A stretch of DNA of 64,000 nt from Misgurnus anguillicaudatus (lineage: Eukaryota; Chordata; Actinopteri; Cypriniformes; Cobitidae), in the NCBI RefSeq assembly GCF_027580225.2, contig NC_073339.2, positions 44,952,501-45,016,500 of the forward strand. The letters are read 5' to 3'. Below, one piece after another: positions 24,505 through 34,975 of the stretch (position 1 is the stretch's first letter; each line of letters opens with the position of its first letter). Under the pieces are notes generated by a model. The model searched no databases. It saw nothing but the letters and a program-made list of their open reading frames with translations, and was not told the DNA's origin. The translations under genes and the position numbers were made by a program.

Positions 24505-25630
24505 TGTCACGACAGGGTAGGTGAGACAGGACGCAAACGCAGTGTTCAAAATATAAATAACATTTAATAATAAAATGGGGAAACAAAAACACGAGGAGTA
24601 ACAGGGTAGTAGTGATGTTAGGTTCTTGAACGAATCGTTCTTTTGAGCCGGTTCTCAGGAAGTAACCGGTCGAGCGGGTTCGCAAATCGAACTGAATCGA
24701 ACTTTAGTTTTGGGCATAGGTTCCGGGTTGATGACGCAGGACGCACAGCCGAAATAGCACGCCGGACTCATAGAACCGAACGAAGTTTGTTGATGATTGC
24801 CGAGGCGAGCATTGCCGACGATTCTGACGGATGAGTTGCTGACACTGCGTGTGAATCACCGAGGATTTGAACGAGCCTGATGCGCGAAGTTTTTTGTTTT
24901 ATTAGTTTCTTGATATGCTTGTTTTATTGGATTTGATACGATTTATTTTGCATGCAAATCATATTGTAGTTGTTTAAGGAAGACCAATGAGTTTAACACA
25001 CAAGTTTATTTATTATTTATACTTACACACATCCGCAATTGTGCGTCAGTGTCTTTTAGGAATCTTATTCAAGTTGTAGGCTTGTCAAAACTGGTCAGTT
25101 ATATCTGGCATTTACTATTAATTTATTATTTATGATCCCCGATTTAAACTGTGACCACAAACATTACTAACTTGTGAATGCAAGGCAATAAATCACCTAT
25201 GCCTTCACAAAAACAACTTTTTATTTAAATGTTTTAATGTGTTGACAGAAACGACTTTATTTGAATGTTTCATTGATACAATAAATGCCTATAGTAATGT
25301 AATTTCTTTATGACGTCAGGAACCGGTGAATCGGCTTTTGAACTGGTTCAATAAGCCGAACTGTCCGAAAAGAGCCGGTTCGCGAAAATGAATCGGACTT
25401 TGCGTCACTACAGGGTAGCAAAAACATAGTAACATCCAGAACAAGTAACACGGGAAACAGACATGGTAAGCAATGACAATAATCCGGCAATGAGTGTGAC
25501 ACAAACACTGGTATACAGTAAATACAAAGACTAATGACACACAGGTGGAATGAATGATGTGATAATTAACAAGTGTCCAGGTGATGACAATATAGAACAG
25601 ACACAAAACATGACACGGATCACCATGACA
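24505..25630 (-). repeat. 5' LTR, split by a hAT insertion
   Basis: The LTR is 24505-24609 plus 25419-25630, about 317 bp after removal of the insert and one copy of its duplication. Small indels against the 3' LTR (for example GACAATAATCC versus GATCC) show that the pair has aged. Confidence 0.85.
24610..25410. mobile_element. hAT-type element, 801 bp, nested in the LTR
   Basis: CAGGGTAG is duplicated exactly (24602-24609, 25411-25418), and the intact LTR at 23624 has the uninterrupted site, which proves insertion. Ends TAGTGATG and CGTCACTA are inverted; subterminal repeats include GAGCCGGTTC and its inverse GAACCGGTGAATCGG. No transposase remains. Confidence 0.9.
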
Positions 25631-25638
25631 AAATGTTA

Positions 25639-25752
25639 TAGGTTTGATCCAAGGTAACACATGTACTGAATAAATTAAATGTATACAGCCTGAATGCACT
25701 GTACTGTAAGTCACTTCGGATAGAAGCTTCAGCAATAAATGCAAATGAGAAT
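25639..25752 (+). mobile_element. 5'-truncated SINE
   Basis: Starts within a degraded B-box region (GGTTTGATCC) and continues GTAACACATGTACTG, AAATGTATACAGCC, TGAATGCACTGTACTGTAAG and a worn CACTTCGGATAGAAGC tail. It lies directly beside the LTR element's right target duplication. Confidence 0.65.
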
Positions 25753-25823
25753 GTTGATACCACATTTAACCATGGTAAAGCCTTGCAGTATTAAAGTAAC
25801 ATAGACAAAGTTGTTATCGTTAA

Positions 25824-26007
25824 ATGGATAGTTCAACCAAAAATGAAGATTATGTAATTATTTACTCACCTTCAAGTTGTTACAAACCTGTTTACATTTC
25901 TTTGTTTTGACGAACACAAAGGAAGATATTTGTAATCAAGCATGAAACAGGAGCACCATCGACTTCCATAGTAGGTAAGAAAAATACCATGTAAGACAAT
26001 GGTGCTC
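25824..26007. mobile_element. TTAA-type MITE (AGGGRTAGTTCACCC family), right end lost
   Basis: TTAA at 25820-25823, then ATGGATAGTTCAACC and the family words ACAAACCTGTTTACATTTC and TCCATAGTAGG. It stops at a poly-A run beside the palindrome at 26024. Confidence 0.65.
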
Positions 26008-26023
26008 AAAAAAAAAAAAAAAA

Positions 26024-26095
26024 TTACAGTAGATGTATTTTATTTTGCATATATATATATATATATATATGCAAAATAAAATACATCTACTGTAA
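26024..26095. repeat. Perfect 72-bp palindrome
   Basis: TTACAGTAGATGTATTTTAT and TTTGCAT, then an (AT)n centre, then the exact inverse ending TACATCTACTGTAA. It would extrude as a cruciform. A poly-A run (about 26009-26023) precedes it. Confidence 0.9.
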
Positions 26096-27594
26096 TGCCT
26101 TAACAAAAAAAAACTGTTTTAAGTTTAAGCTGAGGCATTACTAATAAATATATAGTTTTTTTACTTAAAAAGAAATATTACTTTAAAAAACATAGAAAAA
26201 TTACAAAATTACTGATTTTGCTAGCTACATTTAAAAAAAAAATACAACTAGCATAAAATTGAAAAATATAAAACTAAAGCTAATTCTGCAAATTATTAAA
26301 ACCATAACAAGATAAAAACTTAACTATATTAAAAAATATGTCATTTATAATTATTGATAATTATGTTACAAAAATATCAATGTAATTGTATTAATACAAA
26401 TAATAATGTAATTATGTCAATAAAAAATAAAATGTATACCACACATTTTAATGTGCTGTCGTGGAAAACCTTTTCAGCTTTTATATAAGAAAGCTGATAT
26501 GATTTAATCACGACAATTATGAAGATAAGCACACGAGCATTGTTTACAACAAACATTATCAACAACTACAATATAGTACATTTTTATATAGAAAAGTCAA
26601 ATGGATCTTAGATTTGTTTATGTTGTTTTGTTTTGTACTTTTGGAGACTGACAAAGAAGTGTGCAATTTTTGTTACGTCTCCTTTTGTGCTATAAAAGTC
26701 AAATAGCTTTAGAGCAGCATGCAATTTTTCACTAGGTAAACCATCCCATCATCATACAGAATGTGAAGGATACAAATGAACATCACTTTATAACAACTGG
26801 ATTCTTACAGTGTATGTTTACCTAAAAAACTCATTTAACCAACAAGTGTCGCTCGTAATTTAACCATTACTCAACCTTCCCAGACATCTTCCACTCTTCA
26901 AACTAATCCCTGTGGACAAGGTTTTATTGATGGAACATCATTAGCATGTTGTGCATCTCTTTACACCACAGCAGAGCTGAGAAGCGAGCCGACCGTCTGC
27001 CTTAAGACTTAAGCAGACATTAGCAAGTGTTTGTAAGTCTTCGGTGTAAAAACCTGCTAATTACCTGGATGAAGGTGAAAGAGGAATAAAGGGAAGAAGA
27101 GAGGAGGAGTCTTTCGTTCTCTCTGTCTTACTCTTTCCTTCTCCACCCACGATTGCTCATTAAGTTGCTCTGCTGATATTGGAAAACCTCTGTGGTCCCA
27201 TGAGACTTTTGATTGTGGAGCGTTAAGAGAAAGAGCCTGGAGAACTGATGGCAGTGTTTGCACCGCTCTTTATTGTGCCATGAGATTGCAGAGTATTACA
27301 GAAAAGACAGGGTGCAAAGAAAACGGTACTCAAAGGCAGCAGTATTTATTGTCATGTGAGATGTTTCATTGTGGTGTGTTACGCCAGTTACCAATTTGCC
27401 ATCTGAAACCAATTTTGGTGAAACTTTTTTTTTCTCAATTGTAGAGCATTGCATTATCAGCGCAAACAGCCAAGGGTTTGTTTGAATGATTAAAAGAACC
27501 GCCAAATAAAAAAATAAGTTATCAAAACATTTACAAAATACACCTGTTGTCGGTGCTGAAACCACGCCCACTCGCAGGAAAGCTGACGTCTCTC
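26096..27594. other. Unassigned AT-rich spacer
   Basis: Very AT-rich to about 26580, ordinary afterwards. GAGGCATTA opposite TAATGCCTTA near 26096-26140 forms a minor inverted repeat. No gene supported. Confidence 0.45.
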
Positions 27595-27598
27595 TTAA

Positions 27599-28071
27599 AG
27601 GAATAGTCTACTCATTTTCAATAATTTAAAAGAGGAGCTATATTTTATGGCGTAATAGCACTTTTGGGAGTACTTCGAGTCGCCAAAAAAGTCCGCTCCC
27701 CTTCTCACTCTCATAATGGGAGAGGGAGGCTGTTACTGCGCCGAGTCGAAGTACTCCCAAAAGTGCTATTACGCCATAACATATAGTTCCTCTTTTAAAT
27801 CCGCTTAGAAAAGCGCTACATTTTATTTTGTACCACCAAACTTGCTCGTATAACTACTCGTCTTAAATAGGAAAAACGTTGATGTGTTTGGTCACTTCTA
27901 ACTTTATCTCTAAATGGTACCATTGAATGAATGGGGCCAAGCCAAATGCCATCGAAGTGTCGCAGCGCGCTCCAGCGCCCACGTGCACGCACACAGATGA
28001 CAAAGGGATGCATCAACTCTTCTTAGTTAAGGTAATAACAGTTTAATATTGAAAATGAGTATACTATTCCG
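27599..28071. mobile_element. TTAA-type hairpin element, left arm mostly deleted
   Basis: TTAA at both ends (27595-27598, 28072-28075). The central hairpin pairs GAGTACTTCGAGTCG with CGAGTCGAAGTACTC, and the full right arm follows. The matching left arm, seen in 38905-39524, is missing after AGGAATAGTCTACTC. This is a deletion derivative that kept both termini. Confidence 0.8.
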
Positions 28072-28075
28072 TTAA

Positions 28076-28983
28076 ATTTCAAATACCGCTATGACCTGAA
28101 TGGATGCTCATGATTGTGCTAGGGGCGGGGCTATGCTCTTTGGCTCCAGTACATCATCGAGCCACAGTTTTAGCCCCGCCCAAATGATTCTGAATGCAGA
28201 AATGTGGAAAAACTGTTTAATGGTGTAACTCTACAATTTAATAGTACATAGTTCACAGGCTTTGTAACGTTTATTTAGCAATACATTTCTAACATTTATA
28301 ATGTGTTTGGAAACAATTCTCTGAAATGACTTGAAAATGCGTAAATGTTCAAATGGATTGGTCTTTTATTATTTACTGTTATAAAAAATGTGTAGCTTGA
28401 ATGCACTGTAAGTTGCTTATTTATAGTTAATGTTAATTGTTTATTGTTTAGTGTAACTTGTTCGTGCATGTGTGAGAAACAGTAAGAAAGATTTTTAGGA
28501 AATGTTATTGCTTTTCTGGATTAGCTGTATTAAAAATGTAACACTCTTTTATGTTTCATTTGTATAAAAACTAAATCAAATTTGCTTTACATAAAATAAG
28601 TGCACACTTCCTTTTGTTTCAAGGCAAGACTTTGACACTGTTAAAGCAAAGGCCTGTTTGAGTTTATGGGTTAGCATTTCAATTCTGCGTGTCAGTGAGA
28701 ATGTTGAAGCGTGACACAGTTGATGTTTAAACAGCCAGTTAATGCTGTCAGTCGTGACCGAAGTCTGACGTAAAAGACTGTTGATGTCGCACAACCTGCC
28801 CTGGTTTCAACCCGGTGGCTCACCAGGGTCCAAGCGTTCAATCTGACAACCGACAATTCTTAAAGGATAGAGAAAAAAACTAAATGAAACTAGACGTTGT
28901 ACGCCTGGCTTCAGAGAAGAAAAAAAGGGAAAGCTATAATGTCAGTTTCTTCTGTGGTTTTATCAGGGTTCCAGCAGGTAATT
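28076..28983. other. Unassigned spacer with a SINE-tail fragment
   Basis: GCTTGAATGCACTGTAAGTT near 28395-28415 is a fragment of the cyprinid SINE tail. Otherwise nothing supported. Confidence 0.4.
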
Positions 28984-29603
28984 TTATCTTGATCTAAAGT
29001 CACCCGGGCCGCTTAGCAGCTGTCGCATACGATCGGCTCCAGACACCTGAAACCTATCGTGCAAATTCGTCTGGGTTTTGTGGACCGGCAAGCTGGGTGA
29101 CGTTTCATCTCTGAATCTGAGCGAGTGAACGCACCCCATAAGTTTCCCTGCAACGTATTTTAGGGTATCGATAAAACCAAAAACTTGTGAAGAGGATTTG
29201 ATCGGATGTGAATTTCGATTCTCAAACTCTGCCACATTGGAGCTCGCTGTCTGGGTGGCTGGCACAGCCGGGGCCTGGCGGACTTCAGCCGTATTCGTGC
29301 CAACTTTTAACAACCTCCGCTCAAACTCCTACCATGCCAAGTAGGAAACTGCCATCATGTTTACAAAACTCACCTGTTTGCGGTTAATTACAATTGCGTA
29401 GCTGCTTCGCGATTTTGGAAGAAGTGATGTGGGCTCCTTAACGCACATATGGGGACCATCCATCACAGAAGAGAGAAGAATCGAAGCACCTGCTGCTGTA
29501 GACTTCACACGATGTTGGATCACTGTGTTGGGTACAGAAGTTTGACAGTGGAGAGACCCACGGGACGTTCTTCCTGGCGAGGTGATTAGCCAGTTTATAA
29601 TTA
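28984..29603 (-). pseudogene. Long open frame broken by one stop; possible dead exon
   Basis: One minus-strand frame is open for about 206 codons except for a single TAG at 29329-29331, in the context SYLAW-stop-EFERR. A CAG/GTGAGT donor-like site falls at about 29371. The composition is protein-like (for example RFRDETSPSLPVHKTQTNL) and the stretch is GC-richer than its flanks. I recognise no family, see no start in good context and no acceptor I trust. It may be a decayed exon, a processed relic or conserved non-coding DNA that happens to be open; chance cannot be excluded in a window this size. Confidence 0.18.
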
Positions 29604-29870
29604 CTCAATATGCCACCTGCATGACAGATAATACGCCTAATTTATTGATGTAGTTAAATCAATTTCACATTTGTCTAAAGAGTTCATTATGGTAATGTTT
29701 GTAATAACAGCAACATGCATGAAAATTATTAGACGGAAAAAATGCAACCTATCGACTAATAATTTGAAAGAGTGACAACGGTGTCACCCAAATTTATATT
29801 TTTACGTAATCTACAGTAGGACCATTTAGATCAGAGACATAAGCTCTACAGAGCATGCTATTGTAAACCT

Positions 29871-30177
29871 ATAGATGGATGGATGGATGGATGGATGGAT
29901 GGACAGACAGACAAATTAAAACACAGGCAGACATAGCGAGAGATAAATAGATTGATTGACAGACAGACATAATTAGACGGATGGATGGATGGATGGAAAG
30001 ACAGATTAAAAGACAGACAGACAGATAAACACAGAGACTGACAGACAGACAGACAGACAGACACCAGATATATACTACAGACAGACAGACAGACATTAAA
30101 AGAGACGCAGAGTGATATATAGATGATGGATGGATGGATGGATAAACAGATTAAAAGACAGACAGACAGATAAACAC

Positions 30178-30214
<37 letters not shown>

Positions 30215-30727
30215 TAGATAGATAGACATGGGTACACATAATTAGACATAGATTGATGAATGGATGGATACACAGACAGACAGACAGATAGATGATAGAA
30301 TTACAGACAGATAGATAGATAGAATGACGGCAGACAGACAGACATGAATAGAGATAATTAGCATAGTTAGATGGAAGGATGGATACACAGAATAAAAGAC
30401 AGACAGACAGACAGACAGACAGATAGATAGAACAACAGACAGACATACAGACAGACAGACAGATAAGACAGACAGACATATATAGGCAGGCAGACAGACA
30501 GAATGACGGCGGACAGAGAGACATGAATAGAGATAATTAGCATAGTTAGATGGAAGGATGGATACACAGAATAAAAGACAGACAGACAGACAGACAGATA
30601 GATAGATAGAACAACAGACAGACAGACAGACAGATAGATAGACAGAAGGATAAAACAAAGAGACAGACAGACAGACAGATAAGACATACAGACATATATA
30701 TATATATAGGCAGGCAGGCAGGCAGGC

Positions 30728-30758
<31 letters not shown>

Positions 30759-31255
30759 TAGATAGATAAGACAGACAGATAGATAGATAAGACAGACAGA
30801 TAGATAGATAGGCAGACATACAGACAGACATACAGACATAGATAGACATAATTAGCATAGATGGATGGATGGATGGATGGATGGATGGATGGATGGATGG
30901 ATGGATGGATGGATGGATGGATGGATGGATACACAGATTAAAAGACAGACATAAATGTAGATAGACAGACATGGATATAGACAGACAGACAGACAAACAG
31001 ATAGATAGAACAACAGACAGACAGACAGACAGACAGACAGATAGATAGAAAGGCAGGTAGACAGACAGATAAAACAAAGAGACAGACAGACAGACAGAGA
31101 AAAAGACAGACAGACAGACAGACAGACAGATATATAGATTTACAGACAGCCAGATAGATAGACAGGCAGACAGAGAGACAGACAGATAGACACACAGACA
31201 GACATGGATATAGACAGAGAGACAGACAGACGGACAGACAAACAAACGTATAGGT
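29871..31255. repeat. Compound tetranucleotide microsatellite (GATG/GACA/GATA)
   Basis: About 1.4 kb of GGAT, ACAG and ATAG tetramers in runs, the longest a GGAT run at about 30861-30930. Short unique islands (GAATAGAGATAATTAGCATA) recur, marking internal duplications. Minus-strand frames reading SVCLSVCLS are artefacts of the repeat. Confidence 0.95.
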
Positions 31256-31264
31256 AAGAATTGT

Positions 31265-33654
31265 CAGAATTTTAATAAACATTCCTATCTAACAATTCCT
31301 TTTAGCTTAGAGGGAAATATAACACAGAGAAGGGATCCTTAAATGTAAAATATGTCAATTACTGAACAAAAAACGACTGCAGAGCCCCTGTGCATTACAA
31401 AACCTCCTCTAGAAAGAGTTACATAGATGAAAAGGAGAGAGACCTCCACAGCTGTATAAGAGCCGCATAAGGACTGTTTAATGGAGAACACTGATGAAAT
31501 GGAAAATGCAAGTGTCAGAACAATAAAGCAATGATGTGCTTAAGCCTTTTAAAAGCCTTCTGTGCAGAAGAAAGAATGTCTGAAGGAGCGTTCGATTAAA
31601 AAGAGATTGCAAACCCCTATATTAAAGCTTCCCCTTGAAATGCACAGAGGGCACACATAGGGATGAAAAATCACAAATGAGATCACTGTAACATCTCTGA
31701 TGCAATGATAAAAGCAAAAATCATGCTTAATAATATATGTTGATAAGAAACAATCATCACTCATGATCTAATCGAGAGATCTCAACAAAGTCTCAATCCT
31801 TGCAGATTTTCTTATAAAAATTTTCTAAGGCCAAATTATAATTGCTGTGCTAAATTCATTTACATTTAAGACAAAGTTTCTGCACAAATGAAACCTAACC
31901 GATAACTAAAATAAAGATGTTATCAATACAATAAGGAACAGATGTCCAGACTAAGTTAAAAAATTAGATGTGGTGCATGCGGCACATTTGCTCAGTCGGT
32001 AGCTTTTGGCTAGACAGCAAGAAGGTCCTGGCATATTTGGAAATGTCAACTTGTCCTTCCCAACGTATGTGTAGATGAACTGGTTTTTGTCATGAACATA
32101 GCCATAGATGCTTGAATGTTGTTAATAAAAGAAAAAAAAATGAAATGCAACACTGGTGACTGTCTGCATAAAGGGCATGAGACATGTAGATGGCATCTTA
32201 TTTCCAATGCACAATACCTCACATTTATAACTGTGACCTTGATGTAATAGATGCTATGAAAATCAATGCTCTCTCTTTCATACACTATAATAATATGGTC
32301 CTCTTATTGTATTAAACCAAAAAGACTTGCAATTAAAATGACATTGTACTGTACTCTGTCCATATACGTGGCCCGCAGAGGTTTCACAGACCGCACTTAC
32401 CCGAAGAGCAAGCCAGCGCCGTGGCACAAGCAGACCACACCAAAAAAAAGGGTCAATGAAATATGACGACTATATTGAGCCCTGCTTAAATATCTCTGTC
32501 TCTGCTTGTCAGATGAAGATGGACGACGGGGCTGTTATGTGATGTGGTAATGCATCACAAAGAATATATGACCCGCGCTCACTCCAGCACAGGGCCACAT
32601 TATGGCTCCTCCAAAATCCATGTGTTCTGTCGAACCCTTTACTGCAGCCCGGCTGAAAAATTACTGCATCTTAAGTGCACTCTTTGGCTTTTTTACATCT
32701 TGCAGGCATTTACGATCAGGTCCAGATATTCATCATTGGGGTGAGAGAAGAGCGGCTTAAATTTTGCTTTTGGAAAATATAGTGACCTCACATGCATCCT
32801 CAAGCAGTACGGTTGAGCTCATAAGTTCTGAATCTGCAAATTGTCAAGATTTATGCAAAATAAAAGGGATTGTATTTCGTATGATCCCAAAAGAAGAAGT
32901 ATTGTAGATTGGCCCAAAAGTTTTCTTCTTTCATGCCAGGTCTGATGTCAGTGGCGTTCGATCCGAATGAAATGAGATATGACAGCTTAAGAAGATTTTG
33001 AAAATAGTGTCTTTGTTTTCAGCAATGCATTATTCACATTCTACATAAAGTGCATTTTGTGGGTTTTGAATGACATGAGGTTGGGTAAATAATGGCAGGA
33101 TTTTATTTTTGTCAACACTATAACCCCTCATTGCTTTTTGGTATATATCTCAATGGTGATTGTACTTTACGTTTCCATGGAAACTACAAACATAACACTG
33201 ATAATTTCCTCTCACCTACAACATGAACTTTTTTGGGAGCTCAAAAGTGGGATGGACTTTACAGTACTGTCAGAGTCTCAATGCGGATGTGGCAAACTCT
33301 GATCCCAGTATTACTTCTACACAGCGTTTCATTATACACTGGCTCGGCATTCATCTCTCATCTGCTAAAGTATCCCGGGGGGCCGCGCTCCTCAGAGCCC
33401 TAAATATCTCCCAACATTCATTTGTTCACCAGAACTGTACTTAACCGCTAGTGATGTAGCTTACGAGAGTTAATGGGGTGCAAAACTGCAGCTATTGCTT
33501 TTCAAATCAACCCTATAGTAGATGCTTCATAAAAACATTTTTTTCCACTTTGTGTGCTTGTACTGGAAGATTTACATTAGGAATTTTAAGTAAACGATGT
33601 TGTGGCTGTGTTGTGAAAAATAGTGTGCTCCATTCCCTACTGAAAGATCAACTA
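31265..33654. other. Unassigned 2.4-kb spacer
   Basis: No repeat with readable ends and no gene supported. Several 60-75-residue frames lack splice context. Confidence 0.4.
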
Positions 33655-33898
33655 AAATCAGCCTAAGATGGTCTCCCAGCCTGGTTTTAGCAGGTTTTAG
33701 AAGGGTTTTTAGCTGGCCACTTTTAGCTGATGAACTTGGTTTTAGCTGGTCAGGCTAGGAGACCAGCTGACCCACCAGCTTGACCAGGTTGGAAGGCCAG
33801 CTTGACAAGCTTTGCAAGGCTGAGTAGCTTAAACCAGCTACTTCCATCTTAAACCTACTACCAGCTTAGCCAAGCTGACCAAGCTTCAAGTTGGTTTA
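33655..33898. repeat. ACCAGC-type repeat, short block
   Basis: Shares GACCAGCTGACCCACCAGCT, GCTACTTCCAT and GCTGACCAAGCTT with the array at 10590-11755. It is about one unit long. Confidence 0.75.
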
Positions 33899-33899
33899 A

Positions 33900-34193
33900 A
33901 GGACAATTTCGGTATTTTACACTTAAAGCCGTTTTCAGATTGTTTATGATGAAATAGAACGGTTTTGACTGAAATTTGGACATATGATGCTGGCCCGAGA
34001 ATTTTCGGGTGTTTGTTCTATCACCTCCCACCTCTACAATGGGTCTATATGCACCTGAACAATCCTCCTAAAATGCATTAAACTTTAGTTTATAAAGATG
34101 TGAAACTTACCCGAGTGGTCAGGGGTGCCCACTGATATGCTCACACAAAAATCGCTGCAAAAGATGCTTTCCAACTATTTTTTTCCAACAACT
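33900..34193 (+). mobile_element. TTAA-type element (AGGACAATTTCGG), right end lost
   Basis: TTAA at 33896-33899 followed by AGGACAATTTCGGTATTTTA and ATGGGTCTATATGCACCTG, a repeat type I recognise from zebrafish-like genomes. The right side is replaced by the next element. Confidence 0.55.
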
Positions 34194-34197
34194 TTTA

Positions 34198-34974
34198 TAA
34201 CTCTTTCCACGCCATTGACGAGTTATCTCATCAATTAAGAGAAAACATTTGCATAAAAAATGTTCCTGATGAGTTTTTATGGTTATCTGTAATACCGCGA
34301 TTATCCACTATATGGCCAAATGGGATTACCCAATTTATAAAAAACACTCTAATCTTTAACAAAATTTCTTCACAAAAATGCAATTATTTCAGCTGTTTGC
34401 TAAAGAAATATATTTTTGAAGAAAAATACCAATATTTAAGAGTTTATAGACCATTTCTTCAGATGCACGTGTGGTGATGCGATAAGCGTCTGGTATGAAC
34501 TTTACTTCCGGTTTCTGTTTGTTTAATTGTCTGACTAGTTGCTGAAATTGAACTCCTAAACAAACCTCATCGAAAAAATAACAAATGCTTTGGGTTCCTA
34601 TGTAGTCAACGTGTTGTTTATTTTACTTTTTATATAAATTTACTACTTAAAAAAAAAAGTACTTTGTTGTCATTTATTCTTCGCCGAGTTTACCTGAAGT
34701 TACGTGATGACCACGAAAGCCGCTTGTTTATGTTGTTACTGCTGAAACCGTCTATAAGTAGAGAAAGAAATATAGATAGGATGAAACTTTTTTTCCCATT
34801 TTGTTTGTTTGTTTGTTTATTGTTTGTTTAAAGTCTGTTCTTTCATTTGATATATTTGTATGTTTATATTTTTTTTAAAGGAAACTTTCCTGGAAGGCAT
34901 TCTGTGAAACTCTGTGAAAATCACAAAAAATGCTAGCGGCAACTTAAAAAAAAAAAAAACTGGCAGGGAATGAG
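34198..34974 (-). mobile_element. CCATTGACGAGTTATCTC-type repeat, interrupted
   Basis: Matches 52604-53115 in reverse: CCATTGACGAGTTATCTC, AAATGTTCCTGATGAG, CCACTATATGGCC, and after the insert GAAAGAAATATAGATAGGAT and TTTGTATGTTTATA. The family is also piled up at 61282-62640. It is split by an insert at 34449-34752. Confidence 0.65.
34449..34752. mobile_element. 304-bp insertion with TATA duplication
   Basis: Intact relatives read continuously through TTTATA-AG at this point; here TATA stands on both sides (34445-34448, 34753-34756). The ends GACCATTTCTTCAG and CTGCTGAAACCGTC are imperfect inverted repeats. Non-coding. Confidence 0.6.
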
Positions 34975-34975
34975 A

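Larger units (their letters stand above)
23624..25630 (-). mobile_element. LTR retrotransposon, internally deleted (probably Ty3/gypsy type)
   Basis: Two LTRs flank only 573 bp (23932-24504), and AAATG is duplicated outside both (23619-23623, 25631-25635). On the minus strand the order is 5' LTR (24505-25630, itself interrupted), internal region, a polypurine run AGAGGGAGGGG (23935-23945), 3' LTR (23624-23931). The short interval after the 5' LTR should contain the primer-binding site; I cannot name the tRNA. The internal part is markedly GC-rich and encodes no recognisable gag, protease, reverse transcriptase or integrase, so movement would depend on enzymes from a related element. The gypsy assignment rests on the LTR and junction type only. 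Confidence 0.85.

Noticed and set aside
23832..24685. 132- and 173-residue minus-strand frames and plus-strand frames in the LTR element
   Set aside because: They cross LTR borders or lie in the GC-rich interior, are open in competing frames, and show no gag or pol motif.
29858..31282. Very long minus-strand frames reading SVCLSVCLS and IHPSIHPS
   Set aside because: They arise from period-4 repeats, which are open in several frames at once, and have no start context or splice sites.
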